Of a stretch of 37,201 nucleotides of DNA, positions 1-8,518 are shown piece by piece (the stretch's first letter is position 1; each line of letters begins with the position of its first letter). This DNA is from an uncultured Christensenella sp. (lineage in GTDB: Bacteria > Bacillota > Clostridia > Christensenellales > Borkfalkiaceae). Below the pieces are notes generated by a model. It searched no databases. It was given only the letters and a program-made list of their open reading frames with translations, and was not told the origin of the DNA. The DNA lies in assembly GCA_910586065.1 (NCBI GenBank), contig CAJUGI010000009.1, positions 1-37,201 of the forward strand, read 5' to 3'. A program made the translations under genes and the position numbers.

Positions 1-62
1 CGACTATGTTAATCCTTAATTCACTCTAATCTGGTACGTTACCACACCGTACGGATAAAAAG

Positions 63-94
63 CACAGCCTGACGGCAACTGCCGTCAGGCTGTG
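63..94 (-). terminator. Third hairpin of a tandem terminator array
   Basis: A perfect 15-bp inverted repeat (63-77 with 80-94) has a 2-base centre. Read leftward, the stem is followed by CTTTTTA, a good intrinsic terminator tail. It is the most distal of three hairpins downstream of the leftward oxidoreductase gene. It could also serve a gene to the left of the window. Bases 1-60 have stops in all six frames and show nothing else recognisable. Confidence 0.7.
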
Positions 95-100
95 TTATTT

Positions 101-141
101 CAAACAAAAAATTTCCCGCATTAATCGGGAAATTTAGTTTG
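101..141 (-). terminator. Second hairpin of a tandem terminator array
   Basis: A 10-bp stem (109-118 with 126-135) has a 7-base loop and is extended by an outer CAAAC/GTTTG pairing (101-105 with 137-141). Read leftward, the core stem runs into a T-rich tail (AAATTTTTTG), as in a rho-independent terminator. It acts on transcripts coming from the leftward gene ending at 243. Confidence 0.7.
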
Positions 142-167
142 TCTGAAAAAGTTATATTGAATAAAGT

Positions 168-197
168 AAGTCCCCTGCAACGACCGGCAGGGGACTT
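168..197 (-). terminator. Terminator just after the oxidoreductase gene
   Basis: An 11-bp GC-rich stem (168-178 with 187-197) has an 8-base loop. Read leftward it is followed by ACTTTATT. It lies about 45 bases beyond the stop codon of the pyruvate:ferredoxin oxidoreductase gene and is the first of three hairpins in its path. Confidence 0.75.
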
Positions 198-242
198 TAT
201 TAAGTTAATTTTGCTTAAGTGTTTTGCAAGTTCAAAACGTTA

Positions 243-3200
243 TTATTCTTTGCCGGCAAGTTTTTTGTAGCCTTCCAATCTTTCTTTAGCCGAAGCCTCG
301 GTCTGTTTGAAGAGCTCGCCCGCAACGTCCGCGCCCTGCGTTTTAACGAGAGAAGCGTAGCGCGTTTCGCCCGCAAGGAACGCCTGATAATCGCCCGTAG
401 GCTCTTTTGAATCAAGCGTGAACACTTCGCCGTCGGGGTTGTATCTGTAAAGCTGCCAATAACCGCAGTCAACCGCCGCCTTTTCTTCAAGCTGGCTCTT
501 GGTCATGTTTATGCCGTGGTTGATGCAGGGAGCATAGCAGATGATAAGCGAAGGTCCGTGATAAGCTTCCGCTTCGGTCAAAGCTTTTAAAAGCTGTGCG
601 GGGTTAGAGCCCATTGCGCACTGCGCAACGTATACGTAGCCGTAGGATTTTGCAATCATGCCCAAATCCTTTTTCTTGATTCTCTTACCTGCGGAAGCGA
701 ACTTCGCAACTGCGCCGATGTTGGTGGATTTGGAAGCTTGTCCGCCCGTATTGGAATAAACTTCGGTGTCGAGCACGAGCACATTAACGTCCTCGCCGCT
801 TGCAAGCACATGGTCAAGACCGCCGTAGCCGATATCGTAAGCCCAGCCGTCGCCGCCGAAAATCCAGATGGATTTCTTTGCAAGGCAATCTTTGTCTGCA
901 AGAATTTCGGCAACGAGCGCGTCGCATTCGCAACCGCAGTTATTGCACTGTTCAAGCAGGCTTACAAGCGCTGCACTTGCCTTTTTGGAAGCCTCTCTGT
1001 CCTCGAATGCCGCAAGATAGCTGTCGCACGCCGCTTTTGCTTCCGCATTGCCGTTCCACATTTCCGCAAGCTTTTCAATCTTTGATTTTATTGCGTTTCT
1101 TCTTGCCGCATAAGCAAGGTTCATGCCGTAACCGAATTCCGCGTTGTCCTCAAACAGTGAGTTAGCCCATGCGGGTCCGTGTCCTTTCTTGTTGGTGGTG
1201 TAAGGGCATGTGGGCGAAGAGCCGCCGTAAATGGACGAGCAGCCCGTTGCGTTTGCAATTACCATGTCCTCGCCGAAGAGCTGTGTGATAACCTTAACAT
1301 AAGGCGTTTCGCCGCAACCCGCGCACGCGCCCGAGAACTCGAAGAGAGGGGTGGCGAACTGGCAGCCCTTAACGGTGTCTTTTCTGAATTTGGAGGTGTC
1401 AACGTCGGGTAGGTCAATTGCGTATTCCCAGTTCTTGTCTTCGCCCTTTGCAAGCGATTCGGCAATGGGAACCATCTTAATCGCGCCGCCGTCTTTAACG
1501 GGACAAACCGTTGCGCACACGCCGCAGCCCATGCAGTCGAGAGGAGAAACCTGCATCTTATATTCGTAACCGGGCAAGCCGATTGCCGCCTTCGTAGTAA
1601 GGGTTGCGGGCTTTTCCGAACCGTTTGCAACGAGTGCGGGTCTCAAACAAGCGTGGGGACATACAAACGAGCAGGTGCCGCACTGTATGCATTTTTCGGT
1701 GATAATTTCAGGAACAAGCACCGCAACTCCGCGCTTTTCGTACTTGGTCGTGCCTGTGGGAACGTGTCCGTCTGCGTTGAACTGCGAAGACTTAAGCTTG
1801 TCGCCTTCAAGGTAGAGGATTGGTTTAATGATTTCCTGATAATATTCGTTATCGTGACCTTTTACCATTTCAGCGCCGATGGTCGCGTTTTTCCAGGATG
1901 CAGGTACCTTTATTTTAATAAGGTTATCGCCCGCCGCCGAGTCGATTGCATTGTAGTTCATCTGAACAACAGCGTCGCCCTTTCTGCCGAAAGACTTTTT
2001 AGCCATATACTTCATATATTCTATAGCTTTGTCATAGGGCATAATCTGGGGATTGACGCGGAAGAACGCAGACTGCAAAATGGTATTCGTTCTGCCGCGG
2101 AGTCCAAGGTCCGCCGCAATTTTAATTGCGTCGATAACGTAAAGATTGATTTTCTTTTTGGCAATATCCTGTTTAACTTTTGCGGGCAGGTAATCTTCAA
2201 GCGCCTTAACCGTGGTTGCGTTTGTATTAATAAGGAAAGTACCGCCGTTTTTGATATCGCCCGTCATATCGTAGCGGGTGATATAAGAGGGGTTGGAGCA
2301 CTGAACAAAGTCCGCGCTGTCGATTAAATATTCTGACTGAATGGGCGTATCGCCGAAACGGAGGTGGGATACGGTAATGCCGCCCGATTTTTTCGAGTCG
2401 TAGAAGAAATACGCCTGCGCGTGCTTGTCCGTATGGTCGCCTATAATCTTAATAGAGTTCTTGTTCGCGCCTACGGTGCCGTCGGAACCAAGTCCGTAGA
2501 ATTTACAGCTCGTCGAACCTGCGGGCGCCGCATCAAACTTTTTCGAAAAATCGAGAGAGCTGTTTGTAACGTCCTCGTAAATACCGATTGTAAAGTGGTT
2601 TTTGGGTTCCTTAGCTTCCAGATTCTTATAAACCGCCAAAACCATCGACGGAGTAAATTCTTTCGAGCCCAAGCCGTATCTGCCGCCGTAAACTTTAATT
2701 TTCGTCAAACCCTTTTCCAAAAGAGCCGAACAAACGTCAAGATACAAAGGTTCGCCAAGCGAGCCGGGTTCTTTCGTTCTGTCGAGTACTGCAATCTTTT
2801 TAACAGTGGAAGGAAGCGCTTTAATAAACGCGTCCGCATAGAAAGGACGGTACAGGCGAACTTTTATAAGTCCGTATTTCTTGCCGGTTGAGTTGAGCTT
2901 GTTGATGCTCTCTTCAATGGTTTCGCAACCCGAACCCATGCACACGAGAATCTTGTCTGCGTCGGGAGCGCCTACATAGTCGAACAAATGATAGCTTCTG
3001 CCGCACTTAGCCGAAACGACGTCCATCATCTGCTGAACGATAGCGGGTGTAGCCGCATAATAGCTGTTCGCCGTTTCCCTGTTCTGGAAGTAGGTGTCGC
3101 CGTTCTGCGCGGTGCCTTTCTGGATGGGATGTTCAGGGTTCAAAGAGCGCGATTTGAAATCTGCTACGTCCGCAGCAATTCCAACCTCGTCGCAGATGGC

Positions 3201-3782
3201 GCGGATTTCGGCGTAATTGTCAGCCTCGTCCCAAACGTCTATTTTTGCAACTTCGTGGCTCGTTCTGAAACCGTCGAAGAAATTGATGAAAGGAACTCTC
3301 GCTTTAAGCGTTGAAAGATGCGCAACGAGCGCAAGGTCCATAACTTCCTGTACGGAACCGTCGCAAAGCATTGCAAAACCCGTCTGGCGGCAAGCCATAA
3401 CGTCGGCATGGTCACCGAAAATATTAAGCGAATGTGCAGCCAAAGCGCGCGCCGAAACGTGCATAACCATGGGCATCAGTTCGCCCGAAATTTTGTACAT
3501 ATTGGGAATCATCAAAAGAAGTCCCTGCGAAGCGGTGTAAGTGCTCGTCAGCGCACCCGCGCAAAGCGAACCGTGCACGGCGCCCGCCGCGCCGCCTTCC
3601 GACTGCATTTCCGCAATCTTAACTTTCTGACCCCACATGTTGGTTCTGCCAGCGGTCGCCCATTCGTCCGCAACTTCCGCCATAGGCGAAGAGGGCGTGA
3701 TGGGATATATAGCCGCTACTTCCGAAAAGGCGTACGCAACATGGCTTGCGGCGGTATTACCGTCGATAGTCAATTTTTTCAT
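243..3782 (-). CDS. nifJ: Pyruvate:ferredoxin (flavodoxin) oxidoreductase, single-chain
   Basis: The 1179-residue protein oxidises pyruvate with CoA to acetyl-CoA and CO2, passing electrons to ferredoxin. It is a cytosolic homodimer central to clostridial fermentation. The full domain order of the single-chain family is visible: an N-terminal pyrimidine-binding domain containing YPITPSSPMAE, the gamma domain, a ferredoxin-like domain with two 4Fe-4S motifs (CIQCGTCSFVC and CMGCGVCATVC), then the TPP domain with the proximal-cluster motif CAGCGETPYV and the GDGWAYDIG...NTGGQ thiamine site. The length fits the family. The start is the ATG at 3782, preceded by a GGAGG site; an upstream in-frame ATG at 3845 lies before the predicted transcription start and was rejected. 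The gene stands alone, with its own promoter, a palindrome at the start site and three terminators downstream. Confidence 0.97.
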   Translation of the reverse strand: MKKLTIDGNTAASHVAYAFSEVAAIYPITPSSPMAEVADEWATAGRTNMWGQKVKIAEMQSEGGAAGAVHGSLCAGALTSTYTASQGLLLMIPNMYKISGELMPMVMHVSARALAAHSLNIFGDHADVMACRQTGFAMLCDGSVQEVMDLALVAHLSTLKARVPFINFFDGFRTSHEVAKIDVWDEADNYAEIRAICDEVGIAADVADFKSRSLNPEHPIQKGTAQNGDTYFQNRETANSYYAATPAIVQQMMDVVSAKCGRSYHLFDYVGAPDADKILVCMGSGCETIEESINKLNSTGKKYGLIKVRLYRPFYADAFIKALPSTVKKIAVLDRTKEPGSLGEPLYLDVCSALLEKGLTKIKVYGGRYGLGSKEFTPSMVLAVYKNLEAKEPKNHFTIGIYEDVTNSSLDFSKKFDAAPAGSTSCKFYGLGSDGTVGANKNSIKIIGDHTDKHAQAYFFYDSKKSGGITVSHLRFGDTPIQSEYLIDSADFVQCSNPSYITRYDMTGDIKNGGTFLINTNATTVKALEDYLPAKVKQDIAKKKINLYVIDAIKIAADLGLRGRTNTILQSAFFRVNPQIMPYDKAIEYMKYMAKKSFGRKGDAVVQMNYNAIDSAAGDNLIKIKVPASWKNATIGAEMVKGHDNEYYQEIIKPILYLEGDKLKSSQFNADGHVPTGTTKYEKRGVAVLVPEIITEKCIQCGTCSFVCPHACLRPALVANGSEKPATLTTKAAIGLPGYEYKMQVSPLDCMGCGVCATVCPVKDGGAIKMVPIAESLAKGEDKNWEYAIDLPDVDTSKFRKDTVKGCQFATPLFEFSGACAGCGETPYVKVITQLFGEDMVIANATGCSSIYGGSSPTCPYTTNKKGHGPAWANSLFEDNAEFGYGMNLAYAARRNAIKSKIEKLAEMWNGNAEAKAACDSYLAAFEDREASKKASAALVSLLEQCNNCGCECDALVAEILADKDCLAKKSIWIFGGDGWAYDIGYGGLDHVLASGEDVNVLVLDTEVYSNTGGQASKSTNIGAVAKFASAGKRIKKKDLGMIAKSYGYVYVAQCAMGSNPAQLLKALTEAEAYHGPSLIICYAPCINHGINMTKSQLEEKAAVDCGYWQLYRYNPDGEVFTLDSKEPTGDYQAFLAGETRYASLVKTQGADVAGELFKQTEASAKERLEGYKKLAGKE

Positions 3783-3823
3783 CAAAAAACCTCCGATTTT
3801 ATAAATACAAATTTTAACAGTTT

Positions 3824-3840
3824 GTGCAAATAATTTGCAC
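3824..3840. promoter_or_regulatory. 17-bp palindrome at the oxidoreductase transcription start, likely operator
   Basis: GTGCAAAT-A-ATTTGCAC is a perfect 8-1-8 inverted repeat. It begins about where transcription from the 3847-3875 promoter should start, so a bound protein would block RNA polymerase. A repressor site is therefore the simplest reading. The sequence does not match the Rex consensus I know. A shortened relative, sharing TAATTTGCAC and the preceding TTTGTG, occurs at 27297-27312. No cognate regulator is identifiable. Confidence 0.6.
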
Positions 3841-3846
3841 CACATT

Positions 3847-3875
3847 ATTATACTTCACGCAGTTTGAATTGTCAA
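3847..3875 (-). promoter_or_regulatory. Sigma-A promoter of the oxidoreductase gene
   Basis: Read leftward: TTGACA (3875-3870), a 17-base spacer, and TATAAT (3852-3847). Both boxes match the consensus exactly. The predicted start near 3840 gives a leader of about 58 bases, which begins with the palindrome at 3824-3840. Confidence 0.85.
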
Positions 3876-3990
3876 TAACACTTTTATATTTTATCACAAA
3901 AAAACAGCCCTTTTATAATGTTCAAAAGCCGTTTTTTTGCAATATTTAAAAATTTTTACTTTACTTTCACCATAAATTAACCGTATTTTG

Positions 3991-4019
3991 TTGTTAAAAG
4001 CGTTTACGTTTGCTATAAT
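3991..4019 (+). promoter_or_regulatory. Sigma-A promoter of the ecfA-ecfT-truA operon
   Basis: TTGTTA (3991-3996), a 17-base spacer and TATAAT (4014-4019). The leader from about 4026 to the ATG at 4057 is too short for a riboswitch, so vitamin-responsive control of this ECF operon by a leader aptamer is unlikely. Confidence 0.75.
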
Positions 4020-4056
4020 TATAAACGGCTTACTTAAGGATTTTTACGGAGTATAA

Positions 4057-5979
4057 ATGTCAGCTGAAAACGTAATTGTCTGCGAAAATTTAAAATTTAC
4101 TTATCCCGACGCTCCGTCTCCCGCGATTAACGGAATAAATTTTACCGTTGCAAAAGGAGAGTTTTTGTCGGTTATCGGTCATAACGGAAGCGGTAAATCC
4201 ACACTTGCGCGGCTTTTAAACGGGCTTTTGGTTGCGGATTCGGGCGGGCTTTGCGTTCTCGGTTTCGATTTGGGCGACAATAAGACCGAGGAAGGCGTAA
4301 CCGCGTTCGGGCAAGAGATTTCGGGCACGGCTGCCAAAAGCGTGCAGGACGTAAGAAAGCATGTCGGGATAGTTTTTCAGAACCCCGACAACCAGATGGT
4401 TGCGTCAATCGTTGAGGACGACATCGCTTTCGGTCCCGAAAATATAGGCGTCGAGCGCGAGGAAATAGGCAGACGTATAGACTGGGCGCTTTCCGCAGTG
4501 GGTATGGAAAGTTACCGCACGGCTTCTCCCGCGCGACTTTCAGGCGGTCAAAAACAGCGTATAGCGGTTGCGGGCGTGTTGGCGGTAAAGCCCGAAATTT
4601 TAATTCTGGACGAATCCACGGCAATGCTCGACCCTAAGGGGCGGCGCGAGGTGGTTGAAGTAGTCCGCCGCCTCAACAAAGAAGAGGGCATAACCGTAAT
4701 TTTGATTACCCACTTTATGGAAGAGGCGCTTTTGGCAGACCGCACACTCGTGTTTAACAAGGGTGAAATAGTTATGAGCGGCACTCCCGAAGAAATTTTC
4801 GAAAGCGGCGAAAAGCTCGAAACTTACAATTTATCCCTCCCTAGAATAAGTGTAATCGCAAACAGTCTGCGCGCCGCGGGAATGGAAATAAAGGACGTTT
4901 TGCACCCCGAAGAACTTGCCTCCGAAATTGCAAAAAATATGCAAAACCGCAGTATATATGCGGGGCAATTAAACGAAGACACGTCAAATCATCAAAAACT
5001 ACCGGATAATAGCGCGGAAGCAACCGTTTTAAACGGAGAATCCGATGAAGTAAAGTGGAATATAGATATCCGAAATCTCAATTTTACTTATTCAAAAAAA
5101 TCGCCTTTTGCAACCAAAGCGTTAAACGGCGTAAATCTTAAAATAGAAGAGGGCGAATTTTTCGGCATAATAGGGCATACCGGTAGCGGTAAATCAACGC
5201 TGATACAGCATTTGAACGCGCTGATAAAGCTTCCGCAGGCGGAAAAGAAATACAGAAAAAAGCGCGTCAAAAAAGGGCAGCCTCAACCCGTTCTCCCCGC
5301 CATATCCGTAGGGCAATTCGATTTAACGAGCAAGAAGTGTAACTTTAAAGCGCTTCGCGCAAGCGTCGGGATGGTATTCCAGTATCCCGAATACCAACTC
5401 TTTGCCGACACGGTTTTCAACGACGTAGCTTTCGGGCTTAAAAATTTTAAAAACAACTTAAAGCCCGAAGAAATCGAACAAGCCGTAAGGGAAAGTATAG
5501 AAATAGTAGGTCTGGACTACAATGAAGTTAAAGGTAAATCCCCCTTCGATTTATCGGGCGGTCAAAAGCGCCGCGTTGCAATCGCGGGCGTAATAGTCAC
5601 CCGTCCGCAAATATTAATCCTTGACGAGCCTGCGGCAGGGCTTGACCCCAAGGGTAAAAACGAAATTATGGAATTACTTCACAAGCTCCACCGCGAGTGG
5701 TGCAAAACGGTTATCATAGTTTCGCACGATATGGACGAAGTTGCCGAAAACTGCTCAAAGGTTGCGGTTATTTCAAACGGCTCTGTGTTTGCTTGCGATT
5801 GTCCCGAAAAACTGTTCAGGCGCTCCGACGAGCTTATTTCACTCGGTCTGGATATTCCGCTTACCGCGAAAATTTCAAAAGAGCTTAAAAATTACGGACT
5901 GGAAATCAATAGCGATTGTACTGTTTCAGGCTTTTCCGAAAAGGTAATCGCTGTGTACGGAGGTTATAAAAATGCTTAA
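4057..5979 (+). CDS. ecfA: Fused double ATPase of the energy-coupling factor transporter (EcfA1-EcfA2)
   Basis: This 640-residue protein holds two complete ABC ATPase domains that are normally two separate proteins of about 280 residues. Domain 1 has Walker A GHNGSGKST (about 41-49), Q-loop FQNPDNQ, signature LSGGQ (161-165), Walker B ILILDES (181-187) and switch His219. Domain 2 has Walker A GHTGSGKST (373-381), signature LSGGQ (499-503), Walker B ILILDEP (519-525) and His557. The linker of about 260-335 is poorly conserved. Domain 2 carries a basic insertion (about 393-415). The ATPases power uptake of vitamins or metals by EcfT with a substrate-binding S component; none is encoded here, so the substrate is unknown and S components may be shared. 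It overlaps ecfT by 8 bases. Confidence 0.93.
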   Translation: MSAENVIVCENLKFTYPDAPSPAINGINFTVAKGEFLSVIGHNGSGKSTLARLLNGLLVADSGGLCVLGFDLGDNKTEEGVTAFGQEISGTAAKSVQDVRKHVGIVFQNPDNQMVASIVEDDIAFGPENIGVEREEIGRRIDWALSAVGMESYRTASPARLSGGQKQRIAVAGVLAVKPEILILDESTAMLDPKGRREVVEVVRRLNKEEGITVILITHFMEEALLADRTLVFNKGEIVMSGTPEEIFESGEKLETYNLSLPRISVIANSLRAAGMEIKDVLHPEELASEIAKNMQNRSIYAGQLNEDTSNHQKLPDNSAEATVLNGESDEVKWNIDIRNLNFTYSKKSPFATKALNGVNLKIEEGEFFGIIGHTGSGKSTLIQHLNALIKLPQAEKKYRKKRVKKGQPQPVLPAISVGQFDLTSKKCNFKALRASVGMVFQYPEYQLFADTVFNDVAFGLKNFKNNLKPEEIEQAVRESIEIVGLDYNEVKGKSPFDLSGGQKRRVAIAGVIVTRPQILILDEPAAGLDPKGKNEIMELLHKLHREWCKTVIIVSHDMDEVAENCSKVAVISNGSVFACDCPEKLFRRSDELISLGLDIPLTAKISKELKNYGLEINSDCTVSGFSEKVIAVYGGYKNA

Positions 5980-6817
5980 CGACGTAACCTTCGGACAATA
6001 TTATCCCGCAAAATCCGTAATCCACAGGCTTGACCCGCGCACAAAACTTCTCGCACTCATAGCGTTTATCGTGCTTATATTCGTCTCTGATAATTTCTAT
6101 TCGCTGTTTGCGTGCGGTCTGGTAATAATTATTTCCATCGCTGCCGCGCGCGTGCCTTTCGGCAGAATATTGCGTTCGGTCAAAGGCATAATTTTCATAC
6201 TTCTATTCACCGCAATCTTAAATTTGTTTTTCTATAAAGGCAAAAACCTTTTGTGGGGATGGGGAATAATAACAATTTACCGCGAGGGAATTATCTTTAC
6301 AGTATTTTTAATGTTCAGGCTGTTCTTTCTGGTTATGGCTTCTTCGGTTTTAACCTTAACCACAACGCCGGTCGAGCTCACCGACGGAATCGAAAGTCTT
6401 TTAAAGCCTTTAAAATATATCAGGTTTCCCGTGCACGAGCTTGCACTCATAATGTCTATCGCTCTCAGATTTATTCCTACTCTCATCGACGAAACGAACC
6501 GCATTATATCTGCGCAAAAGGCCAGGGGGGCGGACTTCGAAAGCGGCAACATTTTTAAACGCATAAAAGCTATAGTCCCCATTTTAATCCCTCTTCTTAT
6601 TTCGGCTTTCCGCCGCGCCGACGAGCTGGGCGACGCAATGGACGCAAGGTGTTATTCAGGCTCTAAGAACCGCACAAAATACAAAAAACTTAAATTCGCG
6701 TGGAGGGATTTGGCGGCGGTGTTTGCAATAGCCGTTCTCATTGCGGGCGTGGTTCTCTTCAACATCTATGCCGCACAGATTTTTCCCGCAATATACGAAT
6801 ATATCAAACTGGGATGA
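5972..6817 (+). CDS. ecfT: Energy-coupling factor transporter membrane subunit EcfT
   Basis: A 281-residue integral membrane protein that connects the two ATPases to the substrate-binding S component. An N-terminal hydrophobic cluster (about 27-75), further helices near 95-125 and a final membrane segment near 240-265 are visible. The cytosolic coupling helices carry the family's paired arginine motifs, KARGAD and, about 45 residues later, MDARCY (the usual form is ARGY or ARGA, so the second glycine is replaced by cysteine). Its ATG lies inside the end of ecfA and its TGA overlaps the truA start as ATGA, so the three genes are translationally coupled. Confidence 0.92.
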   Translation: MLNDVTFGQYYPAKSVIHRLDPRTKLLALIAFIVLIFVSDNFYSLFACGLVIIISIAAARVPFGRILRSVKGIIFILLFTAILNLFFYKGKNLLWGWGIITIYREGIIFTVFLMFRLFFLVMASSVLTLTTTPVELTDGIESLLKPLKYIRFPVHELALIMSIALRFIPTLIDETNRIISAQKARGADFESGNIFKRIKAIVPILIPLLISAFRRADELGDAMDARCYSGSKNRTKYKKLKFAWRDLAAVFAIAVLIAGVVLFNIYAAQIFPAIYEYIKLG

Positions 6818-7572
6818 AATACGCACTTTTAATTGCTTATGACGGCACCGGCTACGGAGGCTGGCAAATTCAGAAAAACAAAATATCTGTTCAGCAAAAA
6901 GTCGAGGAGGCAGCATGCGGGCTTTTCGGTCAAAAAACCGCGGTCACGGCAAGCGGCAGAACGGACAGCGGCGTGCATGCGGCGGGGCAGGTCTGCACTT
7001 TTTTTGCTGAAACTTCCATTCCGCCCGAAAAGATTGCCGACGCACTGAATATGCGTTTACCGCATGATATATCGGTACTTAAATCCTCAGCCGTACCCGA
7101 AGATTTCGACGTAATGAAGAGCGCAAAACAAAAAACGTATTGTTATAGAATGTATATTTCTTCACGGCGCAATCCGCTTAAAGACAGATATTCCGTATGG
7201 GTAAAAACAGGTGCGGACATATCAAAACTCAAACATATTGCGGGGGTATTTCAAGGCGTTCACGATTTTAAAGCCTACCAGAAGAGCGGCTCCGACGTAA
7301 AAACAACCGCGCGCGAGGTATATTCGGTAGAAGTTAAATCGCGCGAATACCGCGGTTCAACCGACGTTGAAATTTACGTTACCGGCAACGGTTTTCTGTA
7401 TAATATGGTTCGTACGATAGCCGGCACAATGCTGTACTTTGCAAACGGCTCTTTGAACGAAGAGGATGTTATCCGCTCGATTGAAGAGTGCGACAGAAAT
7501 TCGGTGGGGAAAACTATGCCCCCGCAGGGGCTTACTCTCGAAAGCGTAAATTACGGATTTAAACTGTTTTAA
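6814..7572 (+). CDS. truA: tRNA pseudouridine(38-40) synthase TruA
   Basis: A 252-residue enzyme that converts uridine to pseudouridine at positions 38-40 of the tRNA anticodon arm. The catalytic motif GRTDSGVHA places the nucleophilic Asp at residue 51; the N-terminal YDGTGYGGWQ and the C-terminal GNGFLYNMVR motif are typical. The ATG at 6814 overlaps the ecfT stop (ATGA). A longer in-frame start at 6700 would lie deep inside ecfT and lacks family similarity. An ecfA-ecfT-truA arrangement is common in Bacillota, where these genes often follow ribosomal protein genes; no ribosomal protein gene is seen here. Confidence 0.95.
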   Translation: MKYALLIAYDGTGYGGWQIQKNKISVQQKVEEAACGLFGQKTAVTASGRTDSGVHAAGQVCTFFAETSIPPEKIADALNMRLPHDISVLKSSAVPEDFDVMKSAKQKTYCYRMYISSRRNPLKDRYSVWVKTGADISKLKHIAGVFQGVHDFKAYQKSGSDVKTTAREVYSVEVKSREYRGSTDVEIYVTGNGFLYNMVRTIAGTMLYFANGSLNEEDVIRSIEECDRNSVGKTMPPQGLTLESVNYGFKLF

Positions 7573-7600
7573 AATTTCGCGCCGTTTTCACAAAGTGTTT

Positions 7601-7629
7601 TTATTTTTTACATCTTGCACATATATAAT
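7601..7629 (+). promoter_or_regulatory. Possible promoter of the membrane protein gene
   Basis: A perfect TATAAT (7624-7629) lies 23 bases before the ATG at 7653; the -35 position holds only a T-rich TTATTT. The -10 box is convincing and the -35 box weak. The T-rich stretch after truA (7590-7611) has no strong hairpin, so read-through from truA is also possible. Confidence 0.45.
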
Positions 7630-7652
7630 ATTGTGAACTAGGGAGAGAAAAT

Positions 7653-8510
7653 ATGGATTTTTTCGAGTATGCGTCGCTGGTATCAAGTTTTATAGTCGAA
7701 GAAAAACGTTGGGTGGGATACATTGTCGGCGGACTTTGTTTTGCGATAATTTTTATTTTTCAGGCTGTCGCGCTTTATGTTATATCGGGGAGAGAAGGTT
7801 ATAAAAACCGTTGGTTTGCGTTTATTCCGTTTTTAAATACTTATTATATCGGCGTTTGCGCTCAAAAAAACAGATGCTTTAAATCGGTGGATACAAAAAT
7901 TATCGCGCTTGTAACGGCGGTTGTTGAAGCTCTGCTCTTTACCGGTTTCGTAATAAACGAAGTGGGTTGCAATCTTGCAATGCCGTTTGCCGAGGTGGTT
8001 GAAACAAACGAAATTTACGGAATGACGATTACCATAAAGGAAGTCAGGTCTATTCCCGAAAATCTCGCGTGGGCAGGTTGGTGTTATAACTATTTCTATG
8101 AATACATTCTGCGTTGGGTTGAACTTGTATATCTCTTCTTTGAAATAATCATACTCGTTGCGTTTTTCCAGACTTATGCGTCTCGCAGATATCTTTTGTT
8201 TTCAATTACAAGCGTACTTTTTCCCATTCAGGGCATACTTTTCTTTATTGTCCGCAACAATCAGGGAATGAACTACCGTGATTTTTTAAGAGCCGAACAG
8301 GAAAGGCAATACAAGATGTACAGTCAGTACCGTCAGCAGTATAATCAAAACCCGTACGAAAGAAATTACAATCAAAATTCTTACAATCAGAATCCGTATT
8401 CCAAGCCGGACGGCGGCAACGAAGGGGATTCTCAGGCTGCCGAACCGTTCTCCGAATACGGAAACGGTAAAGAACCCGACGACCCGTTCAACGATTTGGG
8501 TTCAAAATAA
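7653..8510 (+). CDS. Multi-pass membrane protein with Asn/Gln/Tyr-rich tail, function unknown
   Basis: I do not recognise this 285-residue protein. Hydrophobic segments at about 19-45, 82-103, 152-173 and 180-201 suggest four membrane helices. The stretch RWFAFIPFLNTYYIG (about 53-67) resembles a short motif (W-x-x-x-I-P-x-x-N-x-Y) shared by many uncharacterised Bacillota membrane proteins. After about residue 205 the protein is hydrophilic and low-complexity: YNQNPY, NYNQNSYNQNPY, then an acidic Gly/Glu/Asp-rich end, probably disordered and cytosolic. The start is set by GGGAGAG eight bases upstream. It stands between two operons and is followed by a strong terminator. Context gives no functional clue. 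Confidence 0.85.
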   Translation: MDFFEYASLVSSFIVEEKRWVGYIVGGLCFAIIFIFQAVALYVISGREGYKNRWFAFIPFLNTYYIGVCAQKNRCFKSVDTKIIALVTAVVEALLFTGFVINEVGCNLAMPFAEVVETNEIYGMTITIKEVRSIPENLAWAGWCYNYFYEYILRWVELVYLFFEIIILVAFFQTYASRRYLLFSITSVLFPIQGILFFIVRNNQGMNYRDFLRAEQERQYKMYSQYRQQYNQNPYERNYNQNSYNQNPYSKPDGGNEGDSQAAEPFSEYGNGKEPDDPFNDLGSK

Positions 8511-8518
8511 ATTGTTTC

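Noticed and set aside
1653..2327. Rightward open frame (224 codons) opposite the oxidoreductase gene
   Set aside because: It lies wholly within the conserved oxidoreductase coding region on the other strand and shows no recognisable domain.
3898..3938. Imperfect hairpin (AAAAAAAC...GTTTTTTT) between the divergent oxidoreductase and ecfA promoters
   Set aside because: It lies upstream of both promoters, is almost only A/T pairing with internal loops, and has no clear transcript to terminate. An internal TATAAT at 3914-3919 has no -35 partner.
4020..4056. Riboswitch in front of the ECF transporter operon
   Set aside because: The predicted leader is about 30 bases, too short for any vitamin-sensing aptamer.
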